DNA from: Druceiella hillmani
Taxonomy: Eukaryota; Arthropoda; Insecta; Lepidoptera; Hepialidae
Assembly (NCBI GenBank): GCA_039881145.1
Contig: JAYKKI010000075.1
Location: forward strand, 971,001 to 1,035,000
Length of the DNA stretch: 64,000 bases
Reading direction: 5' to 3'
Positions 37,500 to 50,384 of this stretch are shown here, piece after piece (within the stretch, counting starts at the first letter, position 1; every line of letters begins with the position of its first letter). The notes beneath the pieces are model-generated. The model was not told where the DNA came from, searched no databases, and worked only from the letters and a program-made list of their open reading frames with translations. Both the position numbers and the translations under genes were made by a program.

Positions 37500-37581
37500 A
37501 TACATAAAAACGGCACGGCTGCGAATAAAGCGTGAGAAATCATGGCGCGTCGTCGTTTCGGCTTCTCCGTGTATGGTAAGT
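37500..37581 (+). other. Candidate short first exon with GTAAGT donor
   Basis: A small CpG-containing GC-richer spot has an ATG at 37542 in the context GAAATCATGG. It reads MARRRFGFSVY plus one base and runs into a consensus GTAAGT donor at 37576. No downstream exon was identified, the minus strand is also open across the spot, and there is no homology to support it. Only 11 codons are involved, so chance is quite possible. Confidence 0.15.
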
Positions 37582-37799
37582 AATTAATGGTTATTTGCAC
37601 ATAAAAAACACGAATAGAAAAAAATTGAGAACTATAAACATTTTCTCACCCACTTAGTTTATATCGTAATTCTGGAAAAAATATGTATTTCTTTTCATAC
37701 GTAAAATTTTTAAATAGGGAAAGATAAATAGACACTTCAATCCAAAATAAAACCTACTAATAGGTGCAACAAGTACAAATATATGTCTTAAATTTTATC

Positions 37800-37984
37800 A
37801 ACCGAATACAGTACCCGTAGCAAATGGCAAAAGCTGGTTATTCGTAAAGGAAATTAAGTCTGTTTGCTCTCGTTACAAAACTCATTCATTTAACGTAATT
37901 TTCTTGTAATAAATAATTCTATTGTAACCCAGTCTCTTCTGGAGCGATGTAAGCAGGGTTCATGGTAGAATGGTCGTGCGTCAT
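37800..37984 (-). repeat. Block A, copy 2: distal part
   Basis: This continues from the Helitron pseudogene (37985-38925, minus) and matches 16545-16740: AAATGGCAAAAGCT, TTATTCGTAAAGGAAATTAAG (one base different), TGTTTGCTCT, CTCATTCA.TTAACGTA and GATGTAAGC. It is probably the downstream part of the same Helitron-derived element. No helicase motif is readable here. Confidence 0.6.
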
Positions 37985-38914
37985 ACTCTGCCTTGGAAAA
38001 TTAAAGAGTTTATTGACGAGTTAAGTTCCATGGGTTGTAGCGTTTCTCTTCTTCGTAGTATTATTGTGTCACGACTTGTGTTTTCATTGCCCACAATTAC
38101 GATGGCGACTTCGTCCATATGAGGTACATTAAATCAACGTTTGTGTTCTCCAGGTGATCTCTTGTTGGCTTGCATTAAAACTTTATAGTTATCAGAAATA
38201 ATTGAGTCTACTGCTGTTTTGAATATGTGATTAAATTTATTGTATTTGTGTAAGATCTTCTGCACATCTTGGATTATTTCTCGTCTTAATCCACTGAGGT
38301 TTGTGTTATTTTCAATTTCTATTTCTTCAATATACTTGCAGAAATATACTTGGAGAAATGTATAGTCTTCATCGGGTAGTAATAGTAATGATCCCATTTT
38401 GTGATAAATTCTTCCTTGGATGAAAAACATGATCGATTTCATCCCTGTTAATGTTGATCAAAGTGACACCAAAGAAGCTGTTTGGAAGCTGAAGTTGTAC
38501 GCTTTTATATTTTGAAGAAAGTATTTTAATTCTGGAGTTTCCCCGGTTATGTAAAATGGAAATTCCTACGAGGTGCTTCCAGTGGTGGTTATCGAATGTT
38601 TCCATTCATGCAATAGATTCCTGGTGTTTGTCTACTGAAATTTTTTGCGTTGTAAATTTGGGAGACGTTATTAATTTTTTCCGATTTCGACGCGTTCGTG
38701 TTTGTTATATTCTTTCGTCAAGATTGTGTCGCAATTCTCGTTTCTTCAATTTGTTCATTTCGTCGGTCTTCCGTTTATCTGCTTCTCGCGGTGTTCATTT
38801 TCGTGTTTTTGGAACGTAAACGTGCTTCACACTCTACGACTCTTTCGTTTTTTCGTGGTTCTTTTTGTTTTTGCCGTTTTCCTTCAGAACTGGCAAGATC
38901 TCCTCCTCTTTTAC

Positions 38915-38925
<11 letters not shown>
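37985..38925 (-). pseudogene. Helitron replicase/helicase N-terminal pseudogene
   Basis: Helitron proteins join an HUH replication-initiator domain to a SF1 helicase and drive rolling-circle transposition. Reading the minus strand: a charged Arg/Glu-rich stretch (38910-38690, RRNEQIEETR), then TPGIYCMNGNIR-stop-PPLEAP, like the CC.GGKV.LPPL zinc-binding segment, then FGVTLIN, FFIQGRIYHKMGSLLLLPDE (38424-38365), a FLQVYF block, DVQKILHKYNKFNHIFKTAV, SDNYKVLMQANKRSPGEHKR (38200-38137), then VPHMDEVAIVIVGNENTSRD and LNSSINSLIFQG. These match, in order, the Helitron-like N-terminal domain. At least two frameshifts and four stops are seen. The HUH and helicase motifs are absent. The 5' side runs straight into a TA tract. 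Confidence 0.92.
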
Positions 38926-38981
<56 letters not shown>

Positions 38982-38990
38982 TTATATATA
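38917..38990. repeat. (TA)n microsatellite abutting the Helitron pseudogene
   Basis: About 70 bp of TA begin exactly where the readable Helitron frame ends, so expansion or an insertion has replaced the 5' continuation of the gene. Confidence 0.95.
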
Positions 38991-38994
38991 AGAC

Positions 38995-40540
38995 ATTTAA
39001 AAAAAAAAAATTCTGAAAGGGTCTAGTTTTTTTTTAAGTCTTAAAAATTCTAGTAAGTCTAATAGTAGTTCTAGTAGGTCTTAAAAATTCTGAAGTACTT
39101 ATGTCGAATGTTGAAACAGGAAATGTTGATCAAATAATAATCATTTACATTAAAGATACTCTAAATTCAGATAATGACTTTTTAGAAGAAAATTTAGGAG
39201 TCATGATTTCATCGAACAGCATCGACTCCATTCTGATAATGGTGCATTTTCAAATGAGCATCTATTAAGTCAAAGAAATTATGAAAGAGCAATAAAAAAT
39301 CTGAAAGCTTTTAAATATTTTCGAAACAATGACAGGCTTCATCCCTAAAACCAAAGTGCAGAAAAGCTACAGAGAACATGAAAGATAAAAACAATTGGGA
39401 TGCTGCGTTGTTATATTTCTTTATAATTTCTCTTTTAGGGTTCCATAACTTAAAAGGTAAAACTTTTAGAATAATTCGTTTGCAGAAGAGAAATATTTAT
39501 AAGATCACTCCTACGACTATCCCTCCGTTTATCACAGTTGTTTTTTTTAGAGACCGCTTAATGTAGAAACTTAAATTTAGCACAGTAGGAAAATATTTTA
39601 TATCAGCCCGCACATATCGCTAAATACAAAAATATTAATTTGGAAATTTTAAGTGTAATGTGGTTTGAAAGGGGTAATTATAATGACCTTAAAAGTATTT
39701 TTTCATGGTACTGTAACTTCAGAGAAAAATATGCAAAAATGCCTTCTTCGTTATTTCTAAATCTCAACAGAGACTTTTGAAAAATTATGGTTCTTTAGAA
39801 GCCCAAGCAGAAAAACTACATCATAAATTTATAAATATTCCCCACGTGTTTTTGTCTGCGGAAGTTATGGTAGGCAATACACTTTCATTTTTCTATTTTT
39901 AAAATTAATTTTCTGAAAAATCATTCATTGTAGAAACTTTATCCAAGAGTTTTCGCTCTTTTTTCATAAAATTAAGAACGAATGACCTCGTAGGAAATCA
40001 ACGTCATTTGTTTCGAATTTAATAAAATGTTTAAATGCTATTCTAGCACAAAGATTTGCAAACGTATATCTCACAAAAAACAATTTCAAGTTTATAGAGG
40101 AGATAAATAAAGGTCATAAAATAATTATTTTGGGAAATTCATTTTTCTGCTCTATTATTACGCGAATATTTTTAAAAAAGTTTAGGTTGTAAAATACGTC
40201 CAAATTAAGTGGATTAATAATATTGAAAATAAATATTATGAGTAATGAAACAGGAGTGTATTTCTACGTCGGAATTTAAAAACAGTTGTTATGGTGTCTC
40301 TTAATATTATTTATAATTTTAAGAAAAAATAACAATAAAAATTTTCTTAAATCCATAAATTGGGAAAATTAAGGTGTTAGTAAAATTTCACGACGAAATC
40401 ATTAAGTGCAAGAAAATTGTTCCAAGGGGGAAATGGAAACTTCGGGTCTTGTAAATCAACATATGTTTAAACACATGTACATAAGTGCTATGGCGGTTAA
40501 GTCATTTATTTTTGAGGAGCGGTAGGAAGTTTAAAAATAG
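38995..40540. other. Unclassified DNA with possible decayed coding remnants
   Basis: Short interrupted frames on the plus strand (about 39100-39240, 39270-39360, 39378-39566, 39720-39840) read protein-like but stop-ridden peptides such as NLKAFKYFRNNDRLHP. Their spacing suggests one dead reading frame with several frameshifts. I could not match it to any family. A 3-bp-diverged tandem repeat AAAATTCTAGTAAGTCT / AGTTCTAGTAGGTCT lies at 39042-39086. Confidence 0.35.
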
Positions 40541-40549
40541 TTAAGGAAC

Positions 40550-40835
40550 TTTTATTTTTAAATCGAAGTGTAATATTATTGATAATATCCCGCTACAAAC
40601 ACAATATTTTACCGAGTTATTAATCATTATTAAACATTCTTAACCAAATTTTTCATTTGGTTAGATAATGACGTTTCCTTATCCTGTTATTAAATCATCT
40701 CACCATATAAAGTAATTAGACGTCGGGGCTTGTATGCCGAATAATAATTAATATAATATACGTGTAATATGTATGCTCATGATAATTGTTCATTATGATT
40801 TGCCACCGATACTGAGGGAGGAAATAGGGATACCA
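40550..40835. repeat. Dispersed block C, copy 2
   Basis: Partner of 7500-7780 in the same orientation: ATTATTGATAATATCCC, CACAATATTTTACCGA, TTAATCATTATTAAA, TGTTATTAAATCAT and CGATACTGAGGGAGGAAATAG. A short palindrome, TAACCAAAT...ATTTGGTTA, lies inside at about 40641-40665. Confidence 0.65.
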
Positions 40836-40839
40836 TCCA

Positions 40840-42650
40840 TATACAATGAGTACTTGCCTATTAACTTGGCGTAAAGCTCCTTTAATTTGTGCATAAATTA
40901 AAGTGGATGATGCAACAATTAATTTGTTATTCAAAATCTATTTATGATAATAAATTAAAAATATTAATATCATTACTCATAATTTAGGACGCTGGTTCAA
41001 AAGGGTGATTAGGTTCAAATGATTTGACAATTTATAAAATTGCTTAATGCTGTCTTAAAAATGCCAATATTTATAAATCGATTATAAAAATATAATGATA
41101 GAGTGAAAATATCATAACTAAAAAATAAAATAAATAGGCAAGATTAACAGAATGGAAAATAATATTTCGTCCAAATTATTTTTTTTCTATATAAAATTTT
41201 TCTATCCTTTAAATGTACGGCGATAAAAAATACCAGAAAAATATTGTCTCATGTACCTTTACCAACGTATAACGGTTTGTAACTTATCGATCAAAACTTT
41301 CAGTGGGATACTTGTGGCATATAAGCAGTCAATTTAATTTTCCAAACTTTGTGTAAGCTTAATGTAATAGTTTGTGTACCGTTATATTGTAAGCTGACTT
41401 TAAATTTTTTGAAAATTAATTTATTTTTTCTTTCCATAAAAGTTTCGTCAAAATCGCTGAAATTCATTTATAATCTTTTGTCACCTATATACGAAGCCAT
41501 TTTTATGATGACAAATTTTAACATAATTTTTATATATGTTTTTTGTATATTTACTGCATATTGACGACGCCAATTTTTTGTTATTAAGAAATATACTTTT
41601 TTACCACTCGAACTCGCACACCTAGGAGAGGTTTGTTAATGAAAAATACAATTGAAAGGAAATTTCTAGAAGTCCCTTAAATCAAAAGTAGTATTAGGCT
41701 GTGTTTTTTAAATAATTACAACAAAATATGGTTTTACGGAGCGTCATCACATTGTCCTACATAAATAAATAAGAAAAATATCATTTACTCAGCTAAATAT
41801 AATAAAAAATGCGCTTGTAATATATTAAATTCACACAATCTGTAAAGTAAGTGATAGAGGTTCATAGTCATCTTCGCTCATATTTTTCTCCTGTGTTTCG
41901 ATCACTCACTAAAAATATTACTCATTGTAATTTATTGTGGATAGTTAAATAACTATTCAGATAGCATTTGCACTTTTCCTTTGGAAAAGTAGCCATGACA
42001 TTTAAATGGACAGGCAGATGAAACATCTCACCGCGGGGGTATCTTTTTTTTAATTTTGATATATAGCGTACACGTCAAAATGATAGGAAAAGGATTTAAA
42101 ACGACTATTTACTTTTTTAAACTTTATACATCTATTAGTTATGCCAAAATGATGCCATTTTACATTACGCCAGCTATATAAAAACTTAAACCTTCGATAT
42201 ATCCTATTAAACATTTTCTTTTGTTGCTTATGTCTTACTAACTTTGAAGACTTAATTGGTAAAGGATAAATGAAAATAGTTCAGACTTTGCTTTATCGTT
42301 GTCTTACGAGTTATGCAAGTTTTATTAAATAAATCCCGAAATCTTAACTATAAATTGGGTGACATATAAGAAGAAATTATCAAAAAACCTACTCAAAAAA
42401 CTTAAACAATTTAATTAGTAATTCAAGAATTTACATATTAATAAAGAAATAAGAATCATATGTATGTGCTTAGAATCATCTGGTGGATTAAAATATAATT
42501 CGGATCGCAGAGCATATCTGAATTAAAAAAAAATTAATGTTCTGTTTAAAGGAACTATAAGTCAACATTTCATGTAAGAATCCTAAATCAAATGCTCTCA
42601 GTATATAGATCGAATGATATAAGTTTTACATTTTTATAAGCAGTAACAAG
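40840..42650. other. AT-rich non-coding DNA, nothing recognised
   Basis: The 71-codon frame at 41349-41564 is hydrophobic simply because of its T-richness. Nothing else is seen. Confidence 0.5.
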
Positions 42651-42654
42651 TTTA

Positions 42655-42900
42655 GTGTACGCTTTTGATGTATCAATATATATGTTAATGATATTAGTCA
42701 CTCAGATTTCCCACCAGATGCGTTCCATCCAATATTACCCACAGCACTTTTCGAACGACCTCTTTAGTTTTCTTCCCACGTACGTCTTTCTGGCATTTTA
42801 TTCTGCCTTCCCTTGAGAGACTTGCTGGGGTGGAATATTTATGTCTCTCGACAACAGGGATTAAACCATTGGGTTGAAAATAAAATAATTCTCACCCCGT
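42655..42900. repeat. Dispersed block D, copy 3
   Basis: Landmarks are TGATGTATCAATATATAT, TTTCCCACCAGATGCG, ATCCAATATTACCCACAGCA, CTTCCCACGTACG and TGGAATATTTATG. It is the best match to copy 4 (50385). No block E follows, unlike copies 1 and 2. Confidence 0.66.
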
Positions 42901-42904
42901 AGAC

Positions 42905-45900
42905 TAGCACACTCAAAAAGTTTAGCATTACGAAAATTACCTTGGGTATCATCAGCTGTTTCACAGGCACCATAAGTTATATATGTAATACCTTATATTT
43001 TTATCAATACGCAATACATGATATTATTATCTATATTTTTTACGTAGATTACGATCTGAGCTAAATAATACAAATGTAAGAAGTAATACACAAGGCCGGT
43101 ATCAAAAAAAATGTTGTGTCAAAACCATACATTGTTTTACCCGCGTACAATTTTGTAGATAACCATAATTTATATTATTCTCAGAGGATTTTTGTTAATA
43201 ATTTGAATGCACAAAATGTATCTTGAAAATTTATTGGACATCGTTTTATATTACATAATATATGGGTAGAAATTCTTCGAATTTGACATAAATCGTAAGC
43301 TATTAGAAGAAAATATTTAAGGAAGAATGAAAGTGAAATCGGTATTCTTTACTTTTTCCGCATGATATTTTTAAAACAAAAAGCTTAAATAAAAGTACAA
43401 AAAAGCAATAATATTTAATGAAAACTTTAATAATAATAGTAATAAATATAATATTGTTGCATTACATTACCTCAGATGTTATACTAATTTTCTTAAGTTA
43501 TCTTCCCTATCCGACATACGAGGCTTTTACGTCTACGAGGTACAAGTAGATTAGAAGACAAACAATATGTTATGAAATTTTAATACAAAGTATGGTATGT
43601 AACCGAATATTTTTAATTTTCAGGAGACACTCGGGGTCGATAATATTTGGAAAAATTTATTTTTTTTTAATTAATATTTATTTTGAATATTTCAAAGATT
43701 TTTTACGTATTTTAACGCAATGACTTTGTTTATATAAAATAGTTAATACAATATTTAACGTAAATAAATTTTATATCTAATTCGCGAGTTTTAATAAGCA
43801 ATTTTGTGAATATATGAAAAAAAACAGTGTCCACATTAGGTTAGATATGTTCAGTAAATATACTGTAAATAATTTCATGTAAATTGTTTTTCACAATGGC
43901 TGGTGCGGCGTTTTTTACCACTTTTACCATATTAAAAAAATTGTCTCTAATGAGGTGTCAAAATCCCTTATGGGCGCGTAATTGCTATATGGCGTAATCT
44001 CAAGTTTTCTCGCTTGGGTGGGAAATATCGCAGAGGTATATAAGGATAATTTTTAGGTAAGTGAATTAGTGTCTATTGCTTCGCTTAGTTTTCATTTGAA
44101 TCATTAAAACTATCATGTTTTTGTTACTTCCATTTCATTGAAACTATCATGTTTTTGTTACTTCCATTTTCATGAAATTTTTTCTCTAACTTTATGTCAT
44201 TACTTTTTAATAACGTCAATGAATATTGTTTAAAAAAAAGAATAAAATATCCCTCTTTCTTGGAATAGAAATGTTTCTAAATTTTCTATTTAAAAACATT
44301 GTAAGAGAAAGAATGGTTCACAGTATTTTTTTTTTATAATTGCTACCTTAATCGATAATATATTAAAAAATATTGGTCATCAGGTACAATTTTCTTCTAT
44401 TCGATAACTTATCGAAATAGATTAAATAATATATAACCCATACATGCTGCTGGTATCTGCATATCTACTGCTGGTGTCCGTAACCTTAAACGCTGAACAT
44501 CAACAAAAGTTAATGATGAATCAATAATAACAATACTCTTTGCCAAAAAGTAAATATTAGTGTGTGACAGCAAACATTTCCAGTATCTCGTGGTAACATG
44601 ATCACTCATGTTTGCCTAAAGTAAGTGAAAGTTTAAATTCGAAGTATGCGATGATGTTTGTGACTGTAAATAACGCGAGACATTATGTGGGGTAGAGCCA
44701 ATAAATGTACGTGAGCGGAAATCTCAAAAAGTGCGGATGTAAATAGTTTTACAAAATATATGTATCTTGTCTGAATAAAATGTTTGTGTGGTAAAATTTA
44801 ATGTAAGAAAATTATAGATTGGTTAATTCAATAAGTAAACGAATGGCTAAAAGAGCAGTTTAATTTATGTTAAATATACAGCAAGAACTAATTTTTGACG
44901 AACTAAGAGGTGTATGATAGCAAATTCTATTTCCGAATACCGGAAAGTAAAAGTTCATATCAGAGTGTCGTTTGGTATTTTGAATTTTATGTTTTGGAAA
45001 AACGCAATTCTGAGAGGAAAGTTAAAGATGGTAGTCACAGGGTTACGTGACGGTGCTGGTGATTATATGATGATAATAGGAAGAGATGAGAGGGCTGAGA
45101 GGGTAAGAAAATACAGCGTTTTGTGGCATTTACGACTACGGCCATGGCGTGTCCTTTTTGTCAAAATATACAGAAGTGTTCCGACGAGATCAAGAGCTAT
45201 TGTTGGCGAAAGTGTGCTAATTTATGCGTGTGTCTGTAAGGTTTTCATATACCTTTAAGGCCAGCAAAATGACAAAAATAGCAGCCACAAAACGCTGTAT
45301 TGCATGTGAATGCAAGTTGATATTGCTAGTAGCGTCAAATACTTTTTAACAGATTCCGTGTTTTGTTTAATATTTTACTACAGGTGTATACGGGTGGCAG
45401 TGAAACCTATCGATACATTTATATGTTTCTTTAAACTTCTGGGACATAGCTGGCGATAATACACTGAAAGGGGTATTCTAACAGTAAGTTAAATAATTTA
45501 GACTATAATTACCTTTTTTTTAAATAATTATATCAATAAGCATTTAGTTTTGCTTCACTTTCGTCTATCTTATTTTGAAGAGCTCAAACAAAATATTAAT
45601 TGCAAATTTCAAAATTCTGTGTCTTAAGGAGAAGTAAGCGCAATAATTTCCGCTATTATATTATATTGCCGTAGATTGAATGGTGTATTGACTCCGTTTA
45701 GCACATGATATAAGTGAAATGTTTAATTCAGTGTAAATAAAACAGAGACAATAGTCACATTCGGCGTAATAATTATTGTGATATGATGGTCAGGTTCATA
45801 TCATCGAGGTAGCTATCTAAAATATTTTAAAAAAAACTGACATTTAAAACGTTTGCACATAAAACGAAATCATCCGAATTTTGTGACATACGACAATGCT

Positions 45901-45940
45901 TGTTCTTTGAAAATATTATTACAAACATTTCAATAAAGTA
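42905..45940. other. AT-rich DNA with a 34-bp tandem duplication and one 114-codon ORF
   Basis: The open frame at 44914-45258 (plus) is the longest in the window outside microsatellites. It is rich in basic residues, has no recognised motif and is flanked by no clear splice sites; a chance frame in a GC-richer patch is most likely. The tandem duplication at 44107-44174 is listed separately. Confidence 0.45.
44107..44174. repeat. 34-bp tandem duplication
   Basis: AAACTATCATGTTTTTGTTA followed by CTTCCATTTCATTG is repeated immediately with about one difference, giving two units of 34 bp. The high identity shows that it is recent. Confidence 0.93.
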
Positions 45941-45944
45941 CCAA

Positions 45945-46400
45945 CAGATGGCATTAAGAGATTGTTATACGCCGATGAAACGCCATTAAATTTAACGCTC
46001 CGTGTTTCTTCTACCAATAAAAATATTTTACACTACAATAACTTTTATTTGGAGTTATTTATTAATCAAATCGTCTTTAGTATAGTCGGTATATTTAAAA
46101 AAAAACTTCTCTCTCGTTTTTTTCCGAAACACAAAGGAACAAAATAATTCGATCAGCATATTGTGGATATAGTTCCTTGGTTTAGTCCTCTGCACTCTCG
46201 CGTACGTGTTCTGATTTTCTTTCGAGGTCGTCACGTAAGATACAAAGTAAATTTGGTTTCCACCCATAATGTACGTATCTGGGATGTTTTGATTAGCTTT
46301 CATTTGTTTTTATTCACGTTGAAGCGTAAGTTAGATGTGTGTGGTTTGAATATATTCTTATCTCTATAGATAGAATATCGACATGTTACATCTGTTTACT
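45945..46400 (-). repeat. Dispersed block F, copy 2 (long version)
   Basis: The left part (45950-46040, ATACGCCGATGAAACGCCA) matches 51525-51600, and the right part (46165-46400) matches 35100-35345, 57040-57270 and 60650-60845. The minus strand of the right part reads YGWKPNLLCILRDDLERKS. Corresponding readings in the other copies contain YPWKPI or YPWKQF at the same place. Confidence 0.66.
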
Positions 46401-46404
46401 ATAC

Positions 46405-49400
46405 AAAGTTTTAAGAGATGTAATATAGATTTCAAAATAACTTCTTTTGATGTGAGTGTTCAGATAACATGCAAACAACTTGCTTTTGCTAGATATTTTA
46501 TTCGCATAAAAGGAAGCTTCGCATGACAACATTAAATTCGACCACTGCTCTTAAATACCTTAAAGTTGTGGCTTTATATTAGCTATTTATCTCGATTGGT
46601 ATGAAATATTTTGTCTTTAGAGCAGCTATCAACAAAAAGGTTTTCGATGCTGTATCCATACTCCTTTGTTGAATAAATCTTCAGTCTTATAAAAAGGTTT
46701 TTAAGCCATCGAAAAACATAAATTCTCAAATAGGCGATAATTACGCCCACTATGACATCTAATATCCTAGCTTGTTCCGTTTCCTGTTGTTCTAAAGCAA
46801 AACAACATGTATATACATTTACAGTTCATATTTTAAGCCAATGAATATTGTATATATGATTTATTTTCTAATAAGTAATATTTCATTAGGTTCAACAAAC
46901 CCTTTCATTCGAAAGAAAATACACTCACAAGGGTATCAAATATGCTAATATAAGCGAGTGTGAATGCAAATATGAATTGTCGACTAATGTATAAAACTCA
47001 TTTAATTATAAAAAGAGCATCTTTTGGAATGACACCTTCTCGTTAGATTCAAGTAATATACACTTTTTGACCTTCGAAAATTCGAATTAAATCTTTTGTT
47101 ATTTGTCTAAAATTTATTATAAATACTACTAATTATAACTGTTTTATATATTAAAAACAGTATATTTAAGAATTATTCAAGTCACGGATGTATTTGACTT
47201 TACTTTTTTGGTGAAGCAACTGTAGATACATTACAACGTTATTGTATTAATTAATGATTAAACTTAATCATAGTTTAATCATATAATAACAAACATAATT
47301 TTAGCATTGTGTTATCTTTTTATTTAAGCTCTAATATTCATAAGCATAAAATTAATTATTTTGAAGATAATATCGTAGAGTTCGGTTAAACTATCGGAAC
47401 AATCTGTTCTTGGGATCTTATTAAATTTTCAAGATAATAATCCGCCCTTGTAAGTAATAAGATATCTCATCTCGTGTCCTCCTATTATCAATTAATTTTG
47501 ATCAGTTATTTATAATAAGTCGAATAAACAAAACTGTTGGCAATATCATGGATTACACTTGAATTATGTGGGTAAACAGTAAATATTCCGTCATTTTTCT
47601 ATTGCACAAGTTAGTTCTAATATCTATATAAAATAATTAAGTAAAAGTAATGTGCAAATTGCAACTCATTAAAGCTAAAAAGATCCTTACTAAATTTTAA
47701 CTCATGTAATGACATACATAAGTTAAGTAAGTCATAATAATGTAATACGTACAATCACCTCATAGTAGTAATCTAACTAGATTTCTTAAAATGTTAAAAA
47801 TAATACACAAAAAAAAATAATAGTAAAACTTTATTTTCCACTATATGAAACAAATTGCATATAGTTGGAATATGTGCAAATTCCAAAGTCTATTATTTGA
47901 TGATAGTAGAAAAAGTGCAGCAAAAATGCGGGCTATATTAGATTGAACACTTTCAATAGAAGCCTGAAGTGAAGAACTCATTAGGTATTCGTCCCTTATT
48001 TATATTATTTAGTGACTTGATGTCAGAGAAATCTGTAAAATTTCAAAACTGGAGCTGAAAGCTAATCGATATATCGATATAATCACGCAGGAAGAGCTCT
48101 CCGTAAAATATTATTTGTAGCTCTCCAGGGGTATACAAGTATTTTGTGGTTAATAGAATATTTTTTGTTTATTTCTTATTAATCTACTTTGTACACGTAA
48201 CTAATCCAATATAAATTCGTGCATCGCAATAACGAAGGCAAGAATAGTATTTTTTTTCAGTTGTCATGAAGCGAAATAATTTTGGTAGTTTTTTAAACAG
48301 GCCTTTGAAATACGTTAAAAATTGAAAAAAATAGTCTTGTTTATATATGAAATAATTATATTTAAGTAAAAAATTTTTTTTAGTTTCCATATATAGCGTA
48401 GAATATTGTTTTAAAAGCTAGTAATGAGGTTCTGAGTTTACCCATAGAATTCCGTAATTTAACCTGTTTTTCCATAAATTCTGAAAAATATAATGTAAAC
48501 TATGTCGATGATTCTAAATGTCACAGTTTATGAGATATTGAAGATGATATATCATGTTCTCTTACTTAGGTATTATCTGACATTTAGTGCCAAGCATAAC
48601 TCCAAGTTACTGATGATTTAAGACAAATAAACAAATTTTATTTCACACCCGATATATAAATAACCGTCGATGGGGGACGCAGTTTGACTTGGTCGTTTTT
48701 TTTAATACTTTTTTTAAAGTCTACGAGACAGATACTATAATAATTGATTTACATTCTTATTTCTGTTTGTTTCTTGAGCATTTAAAAAAAATTTCGTATT
48801 TTTACAAAATTTTAAGTAATTTTTGCTTACAATATTGGTGACATACCCGGAAAGAAAATCAATTTCCATAAATTTAATCTTAAATGAACTGTACGATTTG
48901 TAATATTACTACAATCTCTCCACTTTGTGAAAAAAACATTCGTACCGTTTTATACTACGATTACTAGTTAGAAAAGTACAAATGCAACCTTCTCTCCTTA
49001 TAAATAATTCTTAATTACCCTGATTCAAATTATAAGACTCTCCAGAATCGTAATAAATAAAATATATTTGCTGAGATTACGAATAGGAATTCAATTATAA
49101 TAAGTAATTTGCTAGAAAGCCTATCAAACAAAACTATTTTTATTGAAATTACATTTTCCAATACACGAATCAGAAGAGTGAAAGACATACTATTGTCAAA
49201 AGTGTTAATAGTGTTTTATTTACAAATAATTCCTATTAAATAATTTATTACAAATAAATCATCATAAATAAATACTGGGAATCTTCCACCAAAATTGTAG
49301 TTTTTATAATATTTAATTTGACAGTTTAAGAAATAGAGGTGAGTGTGATGAATGACACAATTTTATAAACTTTCCCAACGTTATTTCTAGAACTACCAAA

Positions 49401-50190
49401 CTTATAACCCCCTATAACATAATTTTCCCACGTGATAAAAGAAATAAAAAATTAATTCGAAACATTTATTTTCTCAAAATTTCCTTGCAAATATTTTTGA
49501 AACTATTGAGATATAAGTAAACTATTGGGTTAATATGTTTCATTACGCCAAATTGAATTTTTCTGTAACAAAATGTTTCTAAAAATCTTTTGCGGACATT
49601 CTTAGCAATATCTCTGGAAACATTTCACGTAAAATTCTGAAATAGTTAAATTTTTTTAATGTTAAATTGCTCTCTTTTAATTAATATACGATACGAGAAA
49701 TTAAAAAAACTCTATTTTAAAAAAAATAAATATTAGTTTGGGGTGTAAACTTTTCGGATATATGTGGTAATGCTGCTTGCTTTACCACTGTATTAAGTTT
49801 CAAGTGTTTACCTCAAATGGTTTCCAATAAAAGAAACGGCTATGTCAGGTGGACAGACGGACAAATATGTGAGTGCTCTTGTAAGATTTCCTCTTTTTTT
49901 GAAGTACGAAATCCTAAAAATCTGAAGCAGAATATGAATTCATTCCAAAATTTGTTCTAAACATACTGATAATCAAATTACTTATGGAATTCTTTCATCT
50001 TTTTAAATAATAAAAAAAGACAGGAAACTGTGATAAATGGCATAAAGTGACATTGTACTCGTAGCTATGTGGTTTTGGGAACTTTATCGTGAAATAATAA
50101 TGGAAACTAAAGTGGATCAAATGGTTTCTAAAAAATCTTTTACATCTAGAGTTTTAAATTTTCCATCTTCCATTAAGCAGTTGTGAAAGA
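46405..50190. other. AT-rich non-coding DNA, one small hairpin
   Basis: A hairpin ATGATTAAACT/AGTTTAATCAT lies near 47251-47282. No coding sequence or block copy was noticed. Confidence 0.5.
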
Positions 50191-50354
50191 AATATCGAAT
50201 TTATGAGTTTCGAAATATATATTTCCACTTCGATTTTACAATTATTTTCAATCTGTTAAACTATATTTGCGCAAAATATAATTTAAATATAATTTAAGGT
50301 AACTATTTCCACACATACTTGAAAATAAAATAACAAAAGGATGTGTTTATTTTT
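50191..50354. repeat. Direct repeat, left copy, flanking block D
   Basis: This matches 50763-50914 over about 155 bp with small indels: AATATCGAAT, TATTTCCAC, CAATCTGTTAAACTATATTT, ATATAATTTAA, AACTATTTCCACAC, ACTTG.AAATAAAATAA. The two copies enclose block D copy 4, an LTR-like or TRIM-like arrangement. No TG...CA ends, primer-binding site or polypurine tract were confirmed. Confidence 0.78.
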
Positions 50355-50384
50355 ATATGTATAAAAATTGCGCAAAGGTCAAAG

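Noticed and set aside
44914..45258. 114-codon basic open frame as a gene
   Set aside because: No motif, splice context, homologous copy or codon signal; plausible by chance in a GC-richer patch of a 64-kb window.
45962..46040. LYADET as a reverse-transcriptase YADD-like motif
   Set aside because: Wrong residue at the second Asp, no flanking RT motifs, and the duplicate at 51.53 kb reads differently.
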